DNA from: Bryoerythrophyllum caledonicum
Lineage: Eukaryota > Streptophyta > Bryopsida > Pottiales > Pottiaceae
Reading direction: 5' to 3'
Length of the DNA stretch: 64,000 bases
Assembly: GCA_963971425.1 (NCBI GenBank)
Contig: OZ020519.1
Location: 14,276,028 to 14,340,027, forward strand
In this document: piece after piece, positions 1 through 10,189 of the stretch
How the letters are laid out: the number at the start of each line of letters is the position of its first letter
How positions within the stretch are numbered: position 1 is the first letter of the stretch
The notes under the pieces: generated by a model
Database searches by the model: none
Seen by the model: the letters and a program-made list of their open reading frames with translations, nothing else
Told to the model about the DNA's origin: nothing
Position numbers and translations under genes: made by a program

Positions 1-251
1 TTTCTACATCCTACAACAGATTGGACACCACATATTTTAGATTTCATGTTGTGATGAAAGATCAATAGCTCAAAGGCTCCCAATAGGCTTCCAACAAGTT
101 TCTACAATACAATTGGATCACATTGGAATTCAACAATATAAACATACATTTGATGCTTGAATTAACTTGGTTGTTTTGATGATGAAAAATTTAGGACATG
201 ATTGAGTTGTTTCAATAATTCTATTTCTACAACATATTATTCATTACTTGG
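1..251. other. AT-rich flank at the truncated end of LINE copy A
   Basis: No gene is visible. Three loosely similar stretches begin with a tttctacaa-like motif (near 1, 109 and 226). The reading frame of LINE copy A stops matching copy B at about 252, so this stretch is either flanking DNA or an insertion that replaced the 3' half of copy A. Confidence 0.5.
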
Positions 252-3200
252 ATAAATGTGTAGCCATTATTGCCTCTTTGGAGCCATCTCAGTAGAGGTT
301 CTAGAAAAATAATAAAGAGGTATGGGCTCAATGTATCTCCTTGGATGGTACCACGTTGAATGGGAATAGGGCGTGTGTTACCAAAGAATTCTCCAGTGTA
401 TGTAGTGGTAGATTGGGAGTATATATTACCAACCAATGTGACTGCGTCTTCCGGGTACCCAAGATCACTCATAATGGCTAGCAATCGAGGGTGGTCAATG
501 GAACCAAATGCGTTTTTGAAGTCAATGTAGAGTATGTAAATGTCTTTATTAGTGAATTTTGCATCCTCAAGAGCTGCTATGAGGGTTTGAAGTTGTCGGG
601 TGGTACTTCTCTCGGCTCTAAACCCTTCCTGGCTTTCGTGTAGTATTTGGTGTTTTTCCCCATAGGCCGATAATATTGATGTTAGTGTGCTAGTATATAA
701 CTTGTAAATGGTGTTAGCTAAGGCAATAGGTCGGTGGTTAGGTAGCACGGATGGGTTGCCTTTTTTTTATAATAAGATTGTTAGACTTGTTTTCCAAGAT
801 GCGGGAATGGATTTTTGTTTGTAACAGTGAAGGAAGAATAGTGATAGGAGGTCATGGAATCTTGGAGGCATGTTTTTTAGAATTGAGTTAGGTATATGGT
901 CCGGTCCGGGGGCTTTGTTGGTTCCCAAATTTTTTAGGCACATGTCGTATGTGTCTCTATTATAATATGTGTGGAGGGGTATTGTCGGTTCGCCTCTTTT
1001 ATCAATGGTAAATCCGTCCAAATCATGCCACGGATATTGTCTAACTCCGCACGTGCATGTAGGTGTATGTTGTGGTTGGAGGTGGCATGGGGGGGTGGAT
1101 GGTCTATTATTTATGGATTGTTGAAGATGTATTTCGTTTGCGATGTCATCGGGGCTTGTTAGAATGTTATTGTTTTGATCCAAAATATAGTCTAGTGGCA
1201 GGTTTGTGTTATTTTTAAAGACTTTTCTATTAATATTTTTTGGGCTAGTTTCGTATAATTGACGGTATTTAGAAATGGATTTTTTGATACATTCTCTTGC
1301 ATATTTTGTAGTAATTTTCCGAGCATCTTTGTTGGTAGTTTTTGCAATGATTGCAATGTCTTTTAGCCACTCTTCGTGAGGGGTATTGGGTGGTGGTATT
1401 TGTGGGATTTGAGGATGACGTAGGTTTTGTAGTTCGGAGAGTATGGGGTGGGTTTGCCAGTTTTGGATAGTTTTGGCAATGTAAATTGTTTTACGAATAG
1501 TGTGGTATGTGACAAGATGTTGTTTCCACTTTTTGGCTAGTTTTCTCGGAAGATACCCTCCTTGTCTTGAGGTTTGAGGTGTGAGTTGTGGGATCGGGGG
1601 CGCTTTACAGGTTTTTTCTAATATAGTAGACATTTCATTAATAATTTTGTCAAGAGTTGTGCAGGCTTCTTGCCATTGAATGTGTGTGAGGTATTGGTGG
1701 TTAGAAAGAATACCTGTAAGGGAGTCTATTTGTAGTGAGTTCTTTTCAAAGAATATTGTATTAAAGTTATCAAGGTTTTCTTTAGGGATAGGGTTTAGTA
1801 TTTTAATATCGTTCAAGTTGATGGTTGTGGGAGGTCTACTTATAAGGGTGTTGTGAGGTATATTGAGTTGGATTGGAAAGTGGTCCGAGTTTAAATTGGT
1901 TGTGGTATTGGTGTTAGATGTATATCGGGTATGGTTAGGTGTTTTAATGTAAAATCCATCAATTAGGCTAGTGTGTGTGTAGTTAAGTCCACCTTGACGA
2001 GAGTATTGTTTATCGGTTGGGATTAGATGTAATTCTAGGTCAGCCGTATAATTATGCCATTGATAATCTATGTCAAGTGGGGGGGTAACAACCTCTCCGT
2101 TTTGTCGTCCAATAAGGGCGATATCTCGATTAAAGTCTCCGCAGAGTATTATTGTATGGTTGGTGTGTGTATTTATTTGTGAGGTGATGGAGTGTTGGAT
2201 CTCCGGAATAAGCCTAGAGTCTTCTATGTGCGAGGGTATGTATAAATGGAGAATGAGCCATGGTTGGAGGGGACGATTAGTAATTTCAATAATTTCAAGA
2301 TATGGTGATATATTAGCCGGGGTAGGGATTTTAGTAATATTCCCGAGGAAGGCATATGATTGGTGTATGAGCATGAGTAGACCACCTCTTGCCGGTGTGT
2401 ATGGCCTCCGTTGTTGAATACACCGTGTGAGGGAATGAGTGTTATTAAATATGAGTTTGTAATCGGGAAATATTTTTTGGATGTATTTTGTGGATTTAGT
2501 AGCGGTTATTTTAGTTTCTTGTATGGCAATTATGGCGGGTGGAATGTTGGTGTGGGTGGTTAGATTTTGGATGCATGGTAAAGTAGTGTTTAACGTTGAG
2601 GCGTTCCATGTAGTTATGTATGTGTTTCTGTTATCTATATTGTCGTGATTACAAAGTGGGGGGGATATGTAGGCGGGTGTCGGGGTGGGGTGCGTGTAAG
2701 CTTGAATTGGTTCAAAGCATCTAAGAGCTTCTAGGATAAGATTGTGCGGGAAGTAGGGAAATTTGAGTTGTAGTTCATCGGGGGAAGGGGGTGAGGTTTG
2801 GCTATGGATAAAGTTATATAAGTCATTATGTAGAGAGGTTTTGTGTTCAACAAGGTGTTGATTTACTTCTAGGAATTTAGTGTATGAGTGGGTTGTATTT
2901 ATATGTCTTTCAGGTGGATTATGTAGAGAGGATAGGGTGTTTAGTAGTATATTTGTCCAGTTTGTTGGATTTGTGTTGGTAGGATGTTGGTTGATGATAT
3001 TGTTGCATTCGTCTATTGAGGGGTGGAGGGTGGTAATTATAGCAAATAAGATATGTGTGGATGGGTGGTTGTTTTTGAGGTGTATATAGCCGGAAATGTT
3101 GGGGTAGAGGCTGGAATAGGTTTGGTGAAGAGAGTGATTAATATTTAGGAGTGGCGCAAATGAGGATGCTAGATGTTGATATTCGGGGTGGAGTTTTATA

Positions 3201-3271
3201 ATATTCGGAATGAAATAATTTTTTGATAATCTTTTGTGTGTATTTGGATGGTTGTGGAATACATTTGGCAT
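227..3271 (-). pseudogene. LINE ORF2, copy A: APE endonuclease and partial reverse transcriptase
   Basis: The product would nick target DNA and reverse-transcribe the element RNA. The first 200 or so residues match no domain I recognise. The endonuclease follows, with the expected landmarks: WNAS near residue 218, IQET, CGDFNRDI near 375 and the terminal LNSDH near 465. The reverse transcriptase begins near 785 with NKAPGPD and continues through GFRAERST, the motif A segment DFKNAFGSIDH and the motif B segment RGTIQGDTLSPYLF. A single in-frame TAA at 769-767 sits where copy B has a Tyr codon, and the frame stays open after it. The frame then diverges from copy B just after GYTF and ends at 227, before motif C. 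The ATG at 3271 directly follows the last Pro codon of a 2A peptide. Endonuclease residues look intact, but the copy is dead because of the stop and truncation. Confidence 0.9.
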
Positions 3272-3334
3272 TGGGCCGGGGTTAGTTTCTACATCTCCGC
3301 AAAGTATAATTAATAGTTTGCACTGGATAACGTT
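3272..3334 (-). other. 2A (StopGo) peptide coding motif, copy A
   Basis: The frame immediately upstream of the ORF2 ATG reads KLLIILCGDVETNPGP followed by Met-Pro. This is the complete canonical 2A consensus D-V/I-E-x-N-P-G-P followed by Pro, except that a Met (ATG) stands between the final Pro of the motif and the next Pro. In known 2A sequences the ribosome skips the Gly-Pro bond and releases the upstream product. Upstream the frame runs through a poly-Gln tract, encoded by the CAA repeat, to an in-frame TAA near 3432. No ATG lies in this stretch, so the ribosome must have entered from another frame in the ancestral element, or the link is broken in this copy. Confidence 0.85.
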
Positions 3335-3360
3335 TATGGTTACTAGTGGGCGGAATGTGG

Positions 3361-3362
3361 AG

Positions 3363-3415
<53 letters not shown>

Positions 3416-3418
3416 TCT
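3361..3418 (+). repeat. (TTG)n / (CAA)n microsatellite
   Basis: About 18 perfect TTG units on the + strand. In the LINE sense strand this is CAA, and it encodes poly-Gln in the 2A frame or poly-Asn in the linker frame. An indel here that is not a multiple of 3 would disconnect the linker from the 2A frame. Confidence 0.95.
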
Positions 3419-3447
3419 TGATTGTTAATTTTTAAAATTTGTTTGTT

Positions 3448-3730
3448 AGTATATATATATACTATTTTTTTCTTTTTGCATGGGTCTTTATATATATTTA
3501 TAGTGTATGTTTTAGTATATATATATACTATTTTTTTCTTTTTGCATGGGTCTTTATATATATTTATAGTGTATGTTTTAGTATATATATATACTATTTT
3601 TTTCTTTTTGCATGGGTCTTTATATATATTTATAGTGTATGTTTTAGTATATATATACTATTTTTTTCTTTTTGCATGGGTCTTTATATATATTTATAGT
3701 GTATGTTTTAGTATATATATATACTATGTT
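3448..3730 (+). repeat. 66-bp minisatellite, about 4.3 copies
   Basis: Units begin at 3448, 3514, 3580, 3646 and 3710 (partial). The spacing is 66, 66, 66 and 64. Each contains a self-complementary agtatatatatatact core, a T-run, tgcatgggtc and an AT-rich tail. Full units keep the LINE sense frame open (66 is divisible by 3, and the sense is K/Y/I/T-rich). The 64-bp unit has lost one TA and introduces a stop. Confidence 0.95.
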
Positions 3731-3762
3731 GTTATTTATTGTTGTAGCGTTGTTTAACGCTA

Positions 3763-3960
3763 TTAGTTTGACGTATCCATCTTGCTTTCGATGGCTCGTT
3801 GTTCTCTTTCTGATGCTTGTGTCTCTGCTGCCATGATGGTTGCGATGAGTTGTGACCGAAGAGTTGACATTTCTCCTCTGAGAGATTTGACCGTGTTTGC
3901 TTGCACCATGTCTGCGTATTGCCTTGCTTCTTCAACGATTTCACCTTTCATTGTTTTCAT
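3763..3960 (-). CDS. Small coiled-coil ORF between LINE ORF1 and ORF2, copy A
   Basis: A 65-residue highly charged helix-forming product, rich in Glu, Lys, Arg and Gln. It contains KGEIVEEARQY near the start and RGEMSTLRSQL in the middle. The ATG follows the ORF1 stop directly (TAA then ATG, same frame), so it could be reached by reinitiation or stop readthrough and would then act as a C-terminal coiled-coil tail of ORF1. The same small ORF occurs at the same place in copy B (26243-26007) with the shared blocks EIVEE-RQY and RGEMSTLR, which argues that it is translated. Its function is unknown; multimerisation of the ORF1 protein is a reasonable guess from analogy with LINE ORF1 coiled coils. 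Confidence 0.65.
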   Translation of the reverse strand: MKTMKGEIVEEARQYADMVQANTVKSLRGEMSTLRSQLIATIMAAETQASEREQRAIESKMDTSN

Positions 3961-5349
3961 TTATTTCCGCAGTTGTTGGAGGGTGATTCCATTTCCTTTG
4001 TTTGGTCCGTTCTCCATAGCAATTACTACATTTGCTACGGCCGAGTTGACATCCGTGAAGCCAAGTCTTGTTAGTTCCTCCGAACTAGGCTTGTTGCTAC
4101 CATCGAGGCTCTTGGGATGAGGGGTAAACATGATATATTTGCCATGTAGTTTTTTACTTTGTTTGACATATTTTTTACATACGGCCACATTTAGACACTC
4201 AATATTGCAAGTCCCAACATGACAGCCATGCTCGAGTTTGAAGAATGTATCTACCACATTCTCCTCCCCAAGTATGGATTTTAACCCTTCCACAAGCTCT
4301 TTCTCATTTTTTGTTTTGTTAAGGTTTTTTGCTATGAGGATAAGGCAATTCTTTTTTGCAATTTCATCCTCGTCCATTTTCCGGGTTGCAAAAATGGGGA
4401 CAAAGATCTCATTATAGAATGAGACCTTGTAGTCCTTAATTTTGGCAGCTTGTTCCGGGGAAGGAGTTTTGAGCCATGCAAATTCAGAATTGGCTTTCTT
4501 TTCCACTCCAATGATTTCAAAATCGTAAGCCCTTGCAAAGCCATCTTTCACAATCTCTGCATGTAGGTCGTATGATTCTATGTTCACAAGATTTTGACCA
4601 GTTATTTTAACTAATAAAAGATGTGAGAAGGCCAAGGAATCGTATGACTTGCATACTTTTCCTTGGTGTGGAAGTCCTTCGTTCAGGGTGAGAATGAAGG
4701 GTTTTAGCCCTTGCAACAACTCTTTCCCATCAATGTTAGGGTTTTTTAGGTGCAATTTGACCACACCAGTCCAATTATCGGATTGGTGGTGGCAAAAGAC
4801 CGCTATCGGTTCCTCAATACCCGTCCCTAGGGGGATCTCCATGTTTTTCAGTCTAATTTTCACCATTTCTATCACAACGTGCTTTGACCATATTTGGCTC
4901 CCCAATTCAAAGTGGATGGATATTTGATAGTCCAAGGCAAAGCCATTTTCATCCACCTCAACTTCACTTGGAAGTTGAGTGAGGTTGAAGTGGTTGCCAT
5001 CCTTTCCATCCACTCTTTTGGTGGGCCATTCCTCTTGGAGGACAAATGGAAATGAGGGCATAGCCTCCAGACTTTCAGCTGCATAACTTCCTCTCAATCC
5101 ATTCTTCTCTAGTTCTTCTACTGTAGAACTAGCCACTTTTTTACCTCCATTTTTTTTTGCTATTATGTTCATAGTTTGAAAACCTAGCCAGTATTTGGTA
5201 GAAGGCAAACTTGTTGCCTTCACCTTTTTCTGGGTGGTGCTTACAATTGCTAATGTGTTTTGAGTTACATTCACATGGCATGCATTTTCCTCATGCACAT
5301 CAACAAAAAGTCTTTTGGAGAGTGTAGTGGTGGATTTTGGTTGAGACAT
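3961..5349 (-). CDS. LINE ORF1 protein, copy A (RRM-like)
   Basis: A 462-residue product starting at MSQPKS, chosen because copy B starts at the corresponding position; the frame is open for another 81 codons upstream. The protein is well conserved with copy B over its full length, with shared blocks WFGF/WLGF, HFNLTQLPSEVEVDE, KSYDSLAF and WVKTPSP. The part near residues 310-400 has an RRM pattern: LILIAKNLNK as an RNP2-like strand, a helix, and HVGTCNIECLN as an RNP1-like strand. By family it should be the RNA-binding chaperone component of the retrotransposition RNP. No CCHC knuckles are seen. Its frame is intact to the TAA at 3963-3961, which abuts the ATG of the small ORF. Confidence 0.8.
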   Translation of the reverse strand: MSQPKSTTTLSKRLFVDVHEENACHVNVTQNTLAIVSTTQKKVKATSLPSTKYWLGFQTMNIIAKKNGGKKVASSTVEELEKNGLRGSYAAESLEAMPSFPFVLQEEWPTKRVDGKDGNHFNLTQLPSEVEVDENGFALDYQISIHFELGSQIWSKHVVIEMVKIRLKNMEIPLGTGIEEPIAVFCHHQSDNWTGVVKLHLKNPNIDGKELLQGLKPFILTLNEGLPHQGKVCKSYDSLAFSHLLLVKITGQNLVNIESYDLHAEIVKDGFARAYDFEIIGVEKKANSEFAWLKTPSPEQAAKIKDYKVSFYNEIFVPIFATRKMDEDEIAKKNCLILIAKNLNKTKNEKELVEGLKSILGEENVVDTFFKLEHGCHVGTCNIECLNVAVCKKYVKQSKKLHGKYIMFTPHPKSLDGSNKPSSEELTRLGFTDVNSAVANVVIAMENGPNKGNGITLQQLRK

Positions 5350-8270
5350 AGTATAGGGATAAGGGAGAAGAATGCTACTAGAGGGTGTTACTTCAATATT
5401 TGTCCTTACCTTCTTGTACTTAACATCTCCCCTCAAAATACATTGAGGGCTTGTTGATGTTAAGGTGTTCAAGAAGGTTTGGGGGATATCAAAGTGAGCA
5501 ATATGCAAACAATGAACTTGCCACCTATTCAAGCATAGTGGGTAAGAGTGACTAGTGTTTAGACGTCTACTGACTCGTACATGGACACACACACTGGAGG
5601 TGCCAAAATGATGGTCACCTCCCCAAGTAATTTTTTTTTATATTAAGGATTGTTTGGATGCCCATAGGTTTACATAATAAACCAAATGATAGCAAAGAAC
5701 ATATGATGGGAGTGAGGTTGATAGAAGAGTAAAACCTGAATATACAGTTTCGATTTGAGTGTTGTGGGTCTTGTCACTAGACTGGTCAGTCCACCTTGCT
5801 GTAACGCCAAGTTTGAACTTGACGCTCTTGATGATGGCACGTTCTGGTAACTGTTGTCCTCCCTTGGTGTGTTGTGAATTTGGCCCAGTGCCGTAGGTTC
5901 CTCTTCTCGACCAGCGTGTCTCTGGACTAGGGTTCGAGACACCGCCTGTGCAACCCGTTCCACAGCGCACCTCTTGTGCTGGGTGGGGGCCTGATGCGCG
6001 GCTGCTTTCCCTTGGCTTCTGGCTCCTACTCTACTTCTCTTGGTCTTGTGAGTGCTTCGGGTTCTTCGTGGCCGCTGTCTTCTTGATCTCGGAGACTAGT
6101 GGTACCCTACGGATCCTTCGTCTTCTGTTGTTGACGATGGCTCTTGGGCACCTCGGCCGTCTCTTTCAGCGCGCTACAGTTGGGCTTCTATGATGTTGTC
6201 TTGCGTGAGCTTCGGCGTGCGCTACAGCGTGCGTGGCGTGTCTCTAGAGGTCGGTGACTTCGCCTGAGTGGATCCGATGTCGTCTCTTTGCAGATCTCTG
6301 ATCGTTGTCGGCGCTTCTCATGTCTTGTCTTTCGCTGCGCAGGTTCGTCACGTCATCACCAGGTCTCCAGTCTTGTCTTGTGTGCGTCGTGTGTGTCTGT
6401 TGGTTGTTGTCATTCCGAGTGTGCTGTAGATCTGCTATTTTAGAGAGGTTAGTATACAATTGAATCCATTGCGAAGTACTACAATACCTAAACTGTGTTA
6501 GGGAAGAGAGGGGACTGTAGAATCTGTGAAATGAAAGGAAAAGACTGAGTAAGAGGGGGAGATATTCTTCACTGTGGTGGATCGCTGAGTCTGCAGCAAT
6601 GCTCGTTGGAGGTCCTTGCCGTTGTTGTTGCTCAAGTGTGTGCCAGGAGACTGTAGGTCCTAGGGAGTGGCCAGGGTCCCTCGGGATTGAGCACGCTAAC
6701 TTCCTGTCAATAGAGAGTGTGTTAGAGAGAGGGGTGTAGGAAGAGCGAGGAGAAGAGGGATGCTTCGATGGAGGTGGTAGCGTTTTATGTCTTGATAAGT
6801 GTGCTTGGGGTGTAATGGATCCTTCTGTTGGTGTTGGATGCATTTTCCCTCTCTGTTGCTGGCGGCTAGGGTTGTGTGGAGTTGCTGCCCCTACGATTTG
6901 GTCTTGGTGGCTTCGGCGGCTGGATTTGAGATATGAGGTACCTACTTTCTCCTCTTGGTCTTTTTTGGGGATGTTGCCGTTAGGGTTTTGACTATTGTGG
7001 TTTGTCTTGCTGCATGTTTTGATATGACTGTTGGCAGCTTGGTCTTGGTGCTGTAGGGACTTGTTGAGGGTTAAGGTAGTGACCATGTTTCTGCAGATGT
7101 TAGTATTTACTTTTGAAAGAGGAGTGCACAAGAGAAACCACGAAATTGGTATAGGGGGGCGTACCTGAATTATTACGTACCTGTATTTTGAGGCTGGGCT
7201 TGGATCTTGATTTTGTGTTGGGTTTGTTGTTCTTCATGAGGCTTGTTGTGTCGTGTTGACGTTTGTTGTTGGTGATCGCAGGTGAAGGTGCCAGGCTCGG
7301 TGGCGGTTGTGATTGCCGCTCGGACTTCTTGCACTCGTCCGAAGCCTCTGCGCGTTGAGGTTGGTTCTTGTGTTGAGGACGCCTGTTGTTGTCTCCTGAC
7401 TCCTGGGCTGCTGCTGCCTCCAGCTGCTGTTGTTTCCTGGCTCTTGTATGTGGGTTGTCTTGTCTGGTGGTGTTTTGGTTGGTGATGCCACGGGTACAAT
7501 AGCCGCTGGGGTCCCAGAGGAGGTAGAGCGTTGGGAGGTCCATCGTTGTGATCCATGAGCATTTCTCCTCGCTGCGCATGTGTGCCGCCATAATGAGAGT
7601 CGGTCCTAGTCTCCTTAGACTGAGGATGTCGTTACCGGTGTTGAGTACGATGGCCTTTGCTCTTGTCATTCCAGTGTACCATTCTTGTTTACTGCAGGGG
7701 CAGACTTCATCATTCGAGCTTGTGCTCGCGCCATCTTGTATCCGGTGTTTGTGATTACGTCTCTGTGCTCTATTCTTTTCGTACCAGATGAGGGTTCTTC
7801 GGCATTCCCTGTTGGCATGGGGCAGAATACATGTGCTTGTTAGAAAAAAGGTAGGTGGATGTACCTTTGTTAGTGATGGTGTTGTGCCGTTGAGACTCTT
7901 GTCTTTGGTGATCGTTTTGTTGGTCTTTGAGCTTTGACGTTGGTGTGTTGTCGTAGGTGGCTGCAGGCGTTTTGATGTTGTTCGGTTGTCTTTCTCCGGT
8001 TGCTGTTGTGTCATGTGTTCCTCGCATGGTTGTACTGGTCTGCATATTCTGTAACAACTATGTGGTTTCTTGTGTCGAAAATACTGCACGCATATAACAT
8101 CAGCAAATACTAGAATGTTTCTACTAGTTATGTAAAAGCAATACTGGGGCAATTCCAAGTGCATAATACACATATACAACTTATCTGGTATTTGGAAGCG
8201 TAGGTCCTTGTGGGCAGATCTCGTGTCTTAATGTTGTCCTTGTGCATATTGTGGGCAATAGTCGACTTTC
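5350..8270 (-). other. A/C-rich 5' leader of LINE copy A
   Basis: The sense (-) strand is rich in A and C and poor in G and T, like the LINE coding part. The start of the region aligns with copy B: ggaggtgccaaaatgatggt near 5596 and ggaaggtgtcaaatggatgg near 28134. Long sense-strand open frames (7131-6244 and 8179-7100) are rich in Ser, Thr, Gln, Asn and His, have no recognisable domain and may be open only because of composition. Several GTACCT/AGGTAC boundaries on the sense strand look like splice donors or repeated cassette edges. Confidence 0.5.
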
Positions 8271-9761
8271 ATGTGTGTGTGCTTGGATCCTAGCTGAGGA
8301 GGGGAGAAGATGTGGTGTTCCTAGTTGTGGTATGGTAACTAGATCTGGATCTGTATGTGCATGATTGACGTGGGAGGTGTAGTATCTAGAACTAGATCTA
8401 GGCCGACACAGAGCCCCACTTCAGATCTACTCTCCCATACTAGGTCTAGATCTCTTGCATCCCATTCAAACTTGTGACAACAGATCGAGATTTTGCAATC
8501 CCTGCCAACACTCTACACAACTTAGAACAACGCATAGCAGCAAAAACGAGGTGCACATTGGGATATGCAATGAGTCCCAGCACCCTCATTGCCATGTGCT
8601 TCGTGTTTGCGCCTAACACCTAAACCCCTCCTCACCAGGTTTTGCGGAGCAACTCACTCTTCATCATTTCCCACTGCCCTCCAAAAAAATTTAGGCTTCC
8701 AACGTATGATCAATGTAGAAAAAATAATGACAATAATAACAACAACAAGAATGTGTCTGAAGAAATTGCTCCGTTGTGAAAGGACTGTTGGGGTGGGTCC
8801 GTTTAGAGGGGCGTGGCAACCGGGTGGTGACCGGGGGAGGCGGTTGCGTGAAGATTCTGGGATGAGTCCGTTGAGCCACAGTTTGATTGGTGACCGGCTC
8901 TCCTCTCTCATGGAGCGTCGCTTTTGGAATTCATGCAGCATGATTGCAACAAGCTTTGGGTGGGTGGCTGTGACTCCAAGTAAAGGAGAGCCGCTGCAGC
9001 CACTTGGCATCACCCAAATGATAGAAGGGAAAAAAAATATCAAAATTCCAAAAAAGGGCCCTTCTTGAAAGTTCATTTGTGTCCAAAAAATTATAAATTT
9101 TGAAAAGGGGTGTCACTTTGCAGTGGCAAATTTTTATTCGCTGGGATGGTTTCATCTCTTTAGAAAGATCTTTGAATTTGGTGGCTTGAAGGCTCCAAAA
9201 TCAACCCTTTTATTCCTTTTTTTCCGCTTGTTTCTTGTTTTTTTCCTTATGGGGGATGGATTTGTTTCATATGTTTCCAAAAAATCAGTTACCATTTATT
9301 CAGTTTTGCACACGTTTGTAATCTCTCCTGTAGTAGTATTGTAGCAAACTTGTCATAGATGTTTATTTATTCTTGAAAAAAAGGTGCATGTTTTTCATAT
9401 ACATCTTTTTAATTTTCTATCCGGTATTCGAGGAAAATCACCAAAAAAATAATTTTAATCAGCTTGCAAGATCAAAGTAATTATTCAAGTTATATTTGAA
9501 GCAAATTATCTCTGACCTTGCTATGATGCTACGATTCATGGAGAAAGAATTGAGTTATTTGTAAAGGGAACCGGTCTTTTGTCCTCCTTTTTTCATGCAA
9601 AAGGGAATCTAACCTGTATTTGAGTGTAGCCGCAAAGTAATCCTGTGAAAAAAATTCAGGGTTTGAGGGTTTTGAGGTGTTATTTATGGCACAAGTGGTA
9701 CAAATCTCCCAAAAAAAAACAAGAACAATCATGAACGTCATGACACTCTGGCATGTATCCT
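8271..9761. other. Intergenic, no gene seen
   Basis: Mixed-composition DNA. Near 8340-8460 it is rich in AGATCT-type words (tagatct, ctagatct repeated). The region 9050-9740 is AT-rich with long A and T runs. Short open frames in both strands overlap each other and show no domain, splice structure or codon bias that I can support. Confidence 0.5.
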
Positions 9762-9985
9762 ACATCCTAGAGTTGTGCATGATGTGAAGGGTCAATGATT
9801 GCTTAAAATAAAAGCCAGGCACAAACTCGAGTTTGGGAATTCTAAGGCTCAAAAACTAGTCTATCCAGTGTTCTATTCTAGGTCTACAGTGAAACCCTGC
9901 CTGTGGACTCGGCGACCCTGGCTTTTCCATTTTACAGGTTAGAAACTGAGGATTTGGGATACTTTGCGGATAACTCTAATAGGGG
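9762..9985 (+). repeat. Dispersed repeat G, copy 1
   Basis: This stretch matches the reverse complement of about 63795-63998. Shared blocks include aaagccaggc, gagtttgg, ggctcaaaaacta, ccagtg, gaccctggcttttcca and gaaactgaggat. Identity is roughly three quarters by eye. No coding capacity or terminal repeats were found, so the type of element is unknown. Confidence 0.7.
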
Positions 9986-10189
9986 TTGGAATTTATTATA
10001 AAGTTCAATGCGTATGCAATCAATTTTTTTAGGATGTGTCCTAGCTTTGTTGGTTTTAGGGTTCCGGCGTCTATTGGCGGTTTTAGTGTTGTTAGTGGAC
10101 CGATTTCGTGTTTTTGGTTGAGCGAATTGGTGGTGTAGAGGTTAGGTTTTGCTAATGTTTGGCTTTGACGGTGGCGGATTTGAATTCAG

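Larger units (their letters stand above)
252..8270 (-). mobile_element. LINE copy A, 3'-truncated (2A / APE-RT family)
   Basis: Read on the - strand this is a non-LTR retrotransposon: A/C-rich leader (about 8270-5350), ORF1 (5349-3961), small coiled-coil ORF (3960-3763), minisatellite linker, 2A motif (3334-3272), then ORF2 (3271-227). It is collinear with copy B at 17371-30950 but clearly diverged at nucleotide level, so the two copies are separate lineages of one family. Everything downstream of reverse transcriptase motif B (the catalytic YxDD box, methyltransferase-like region, RNase H and poly(A)) is missing beyond about 252. The 5' boundary is approximate. It is placed where the strong strand asymmetry (G/T-rich on +, A/C-rich in sense) ends near 8270. 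No target-site duplication was found. Confidence 0.85.

Noticed and set aside
3361-3430. Programmed frameshift into the 2A frame
   Set aside because: Copy A would need a -1 shift and copy B a +1 shift, so no conserved recoding site is visible; indel decay explains both.
3422-3757. 111-aa + strand ORF over the minisatellite
   Set aside because: It is a translation of the 66-bp repeat (Phe/Ile/Tyr-rich) on the strand opposite the LINE, with no independent support.
6244-8179. Two long - strand ORFs as real genes
   Set aside because: Low-complexity Ser/Thr/Gln/Asn composition, no domains, and they lie in the A/C-rich LINE leader, where stop codons are rare by composition.
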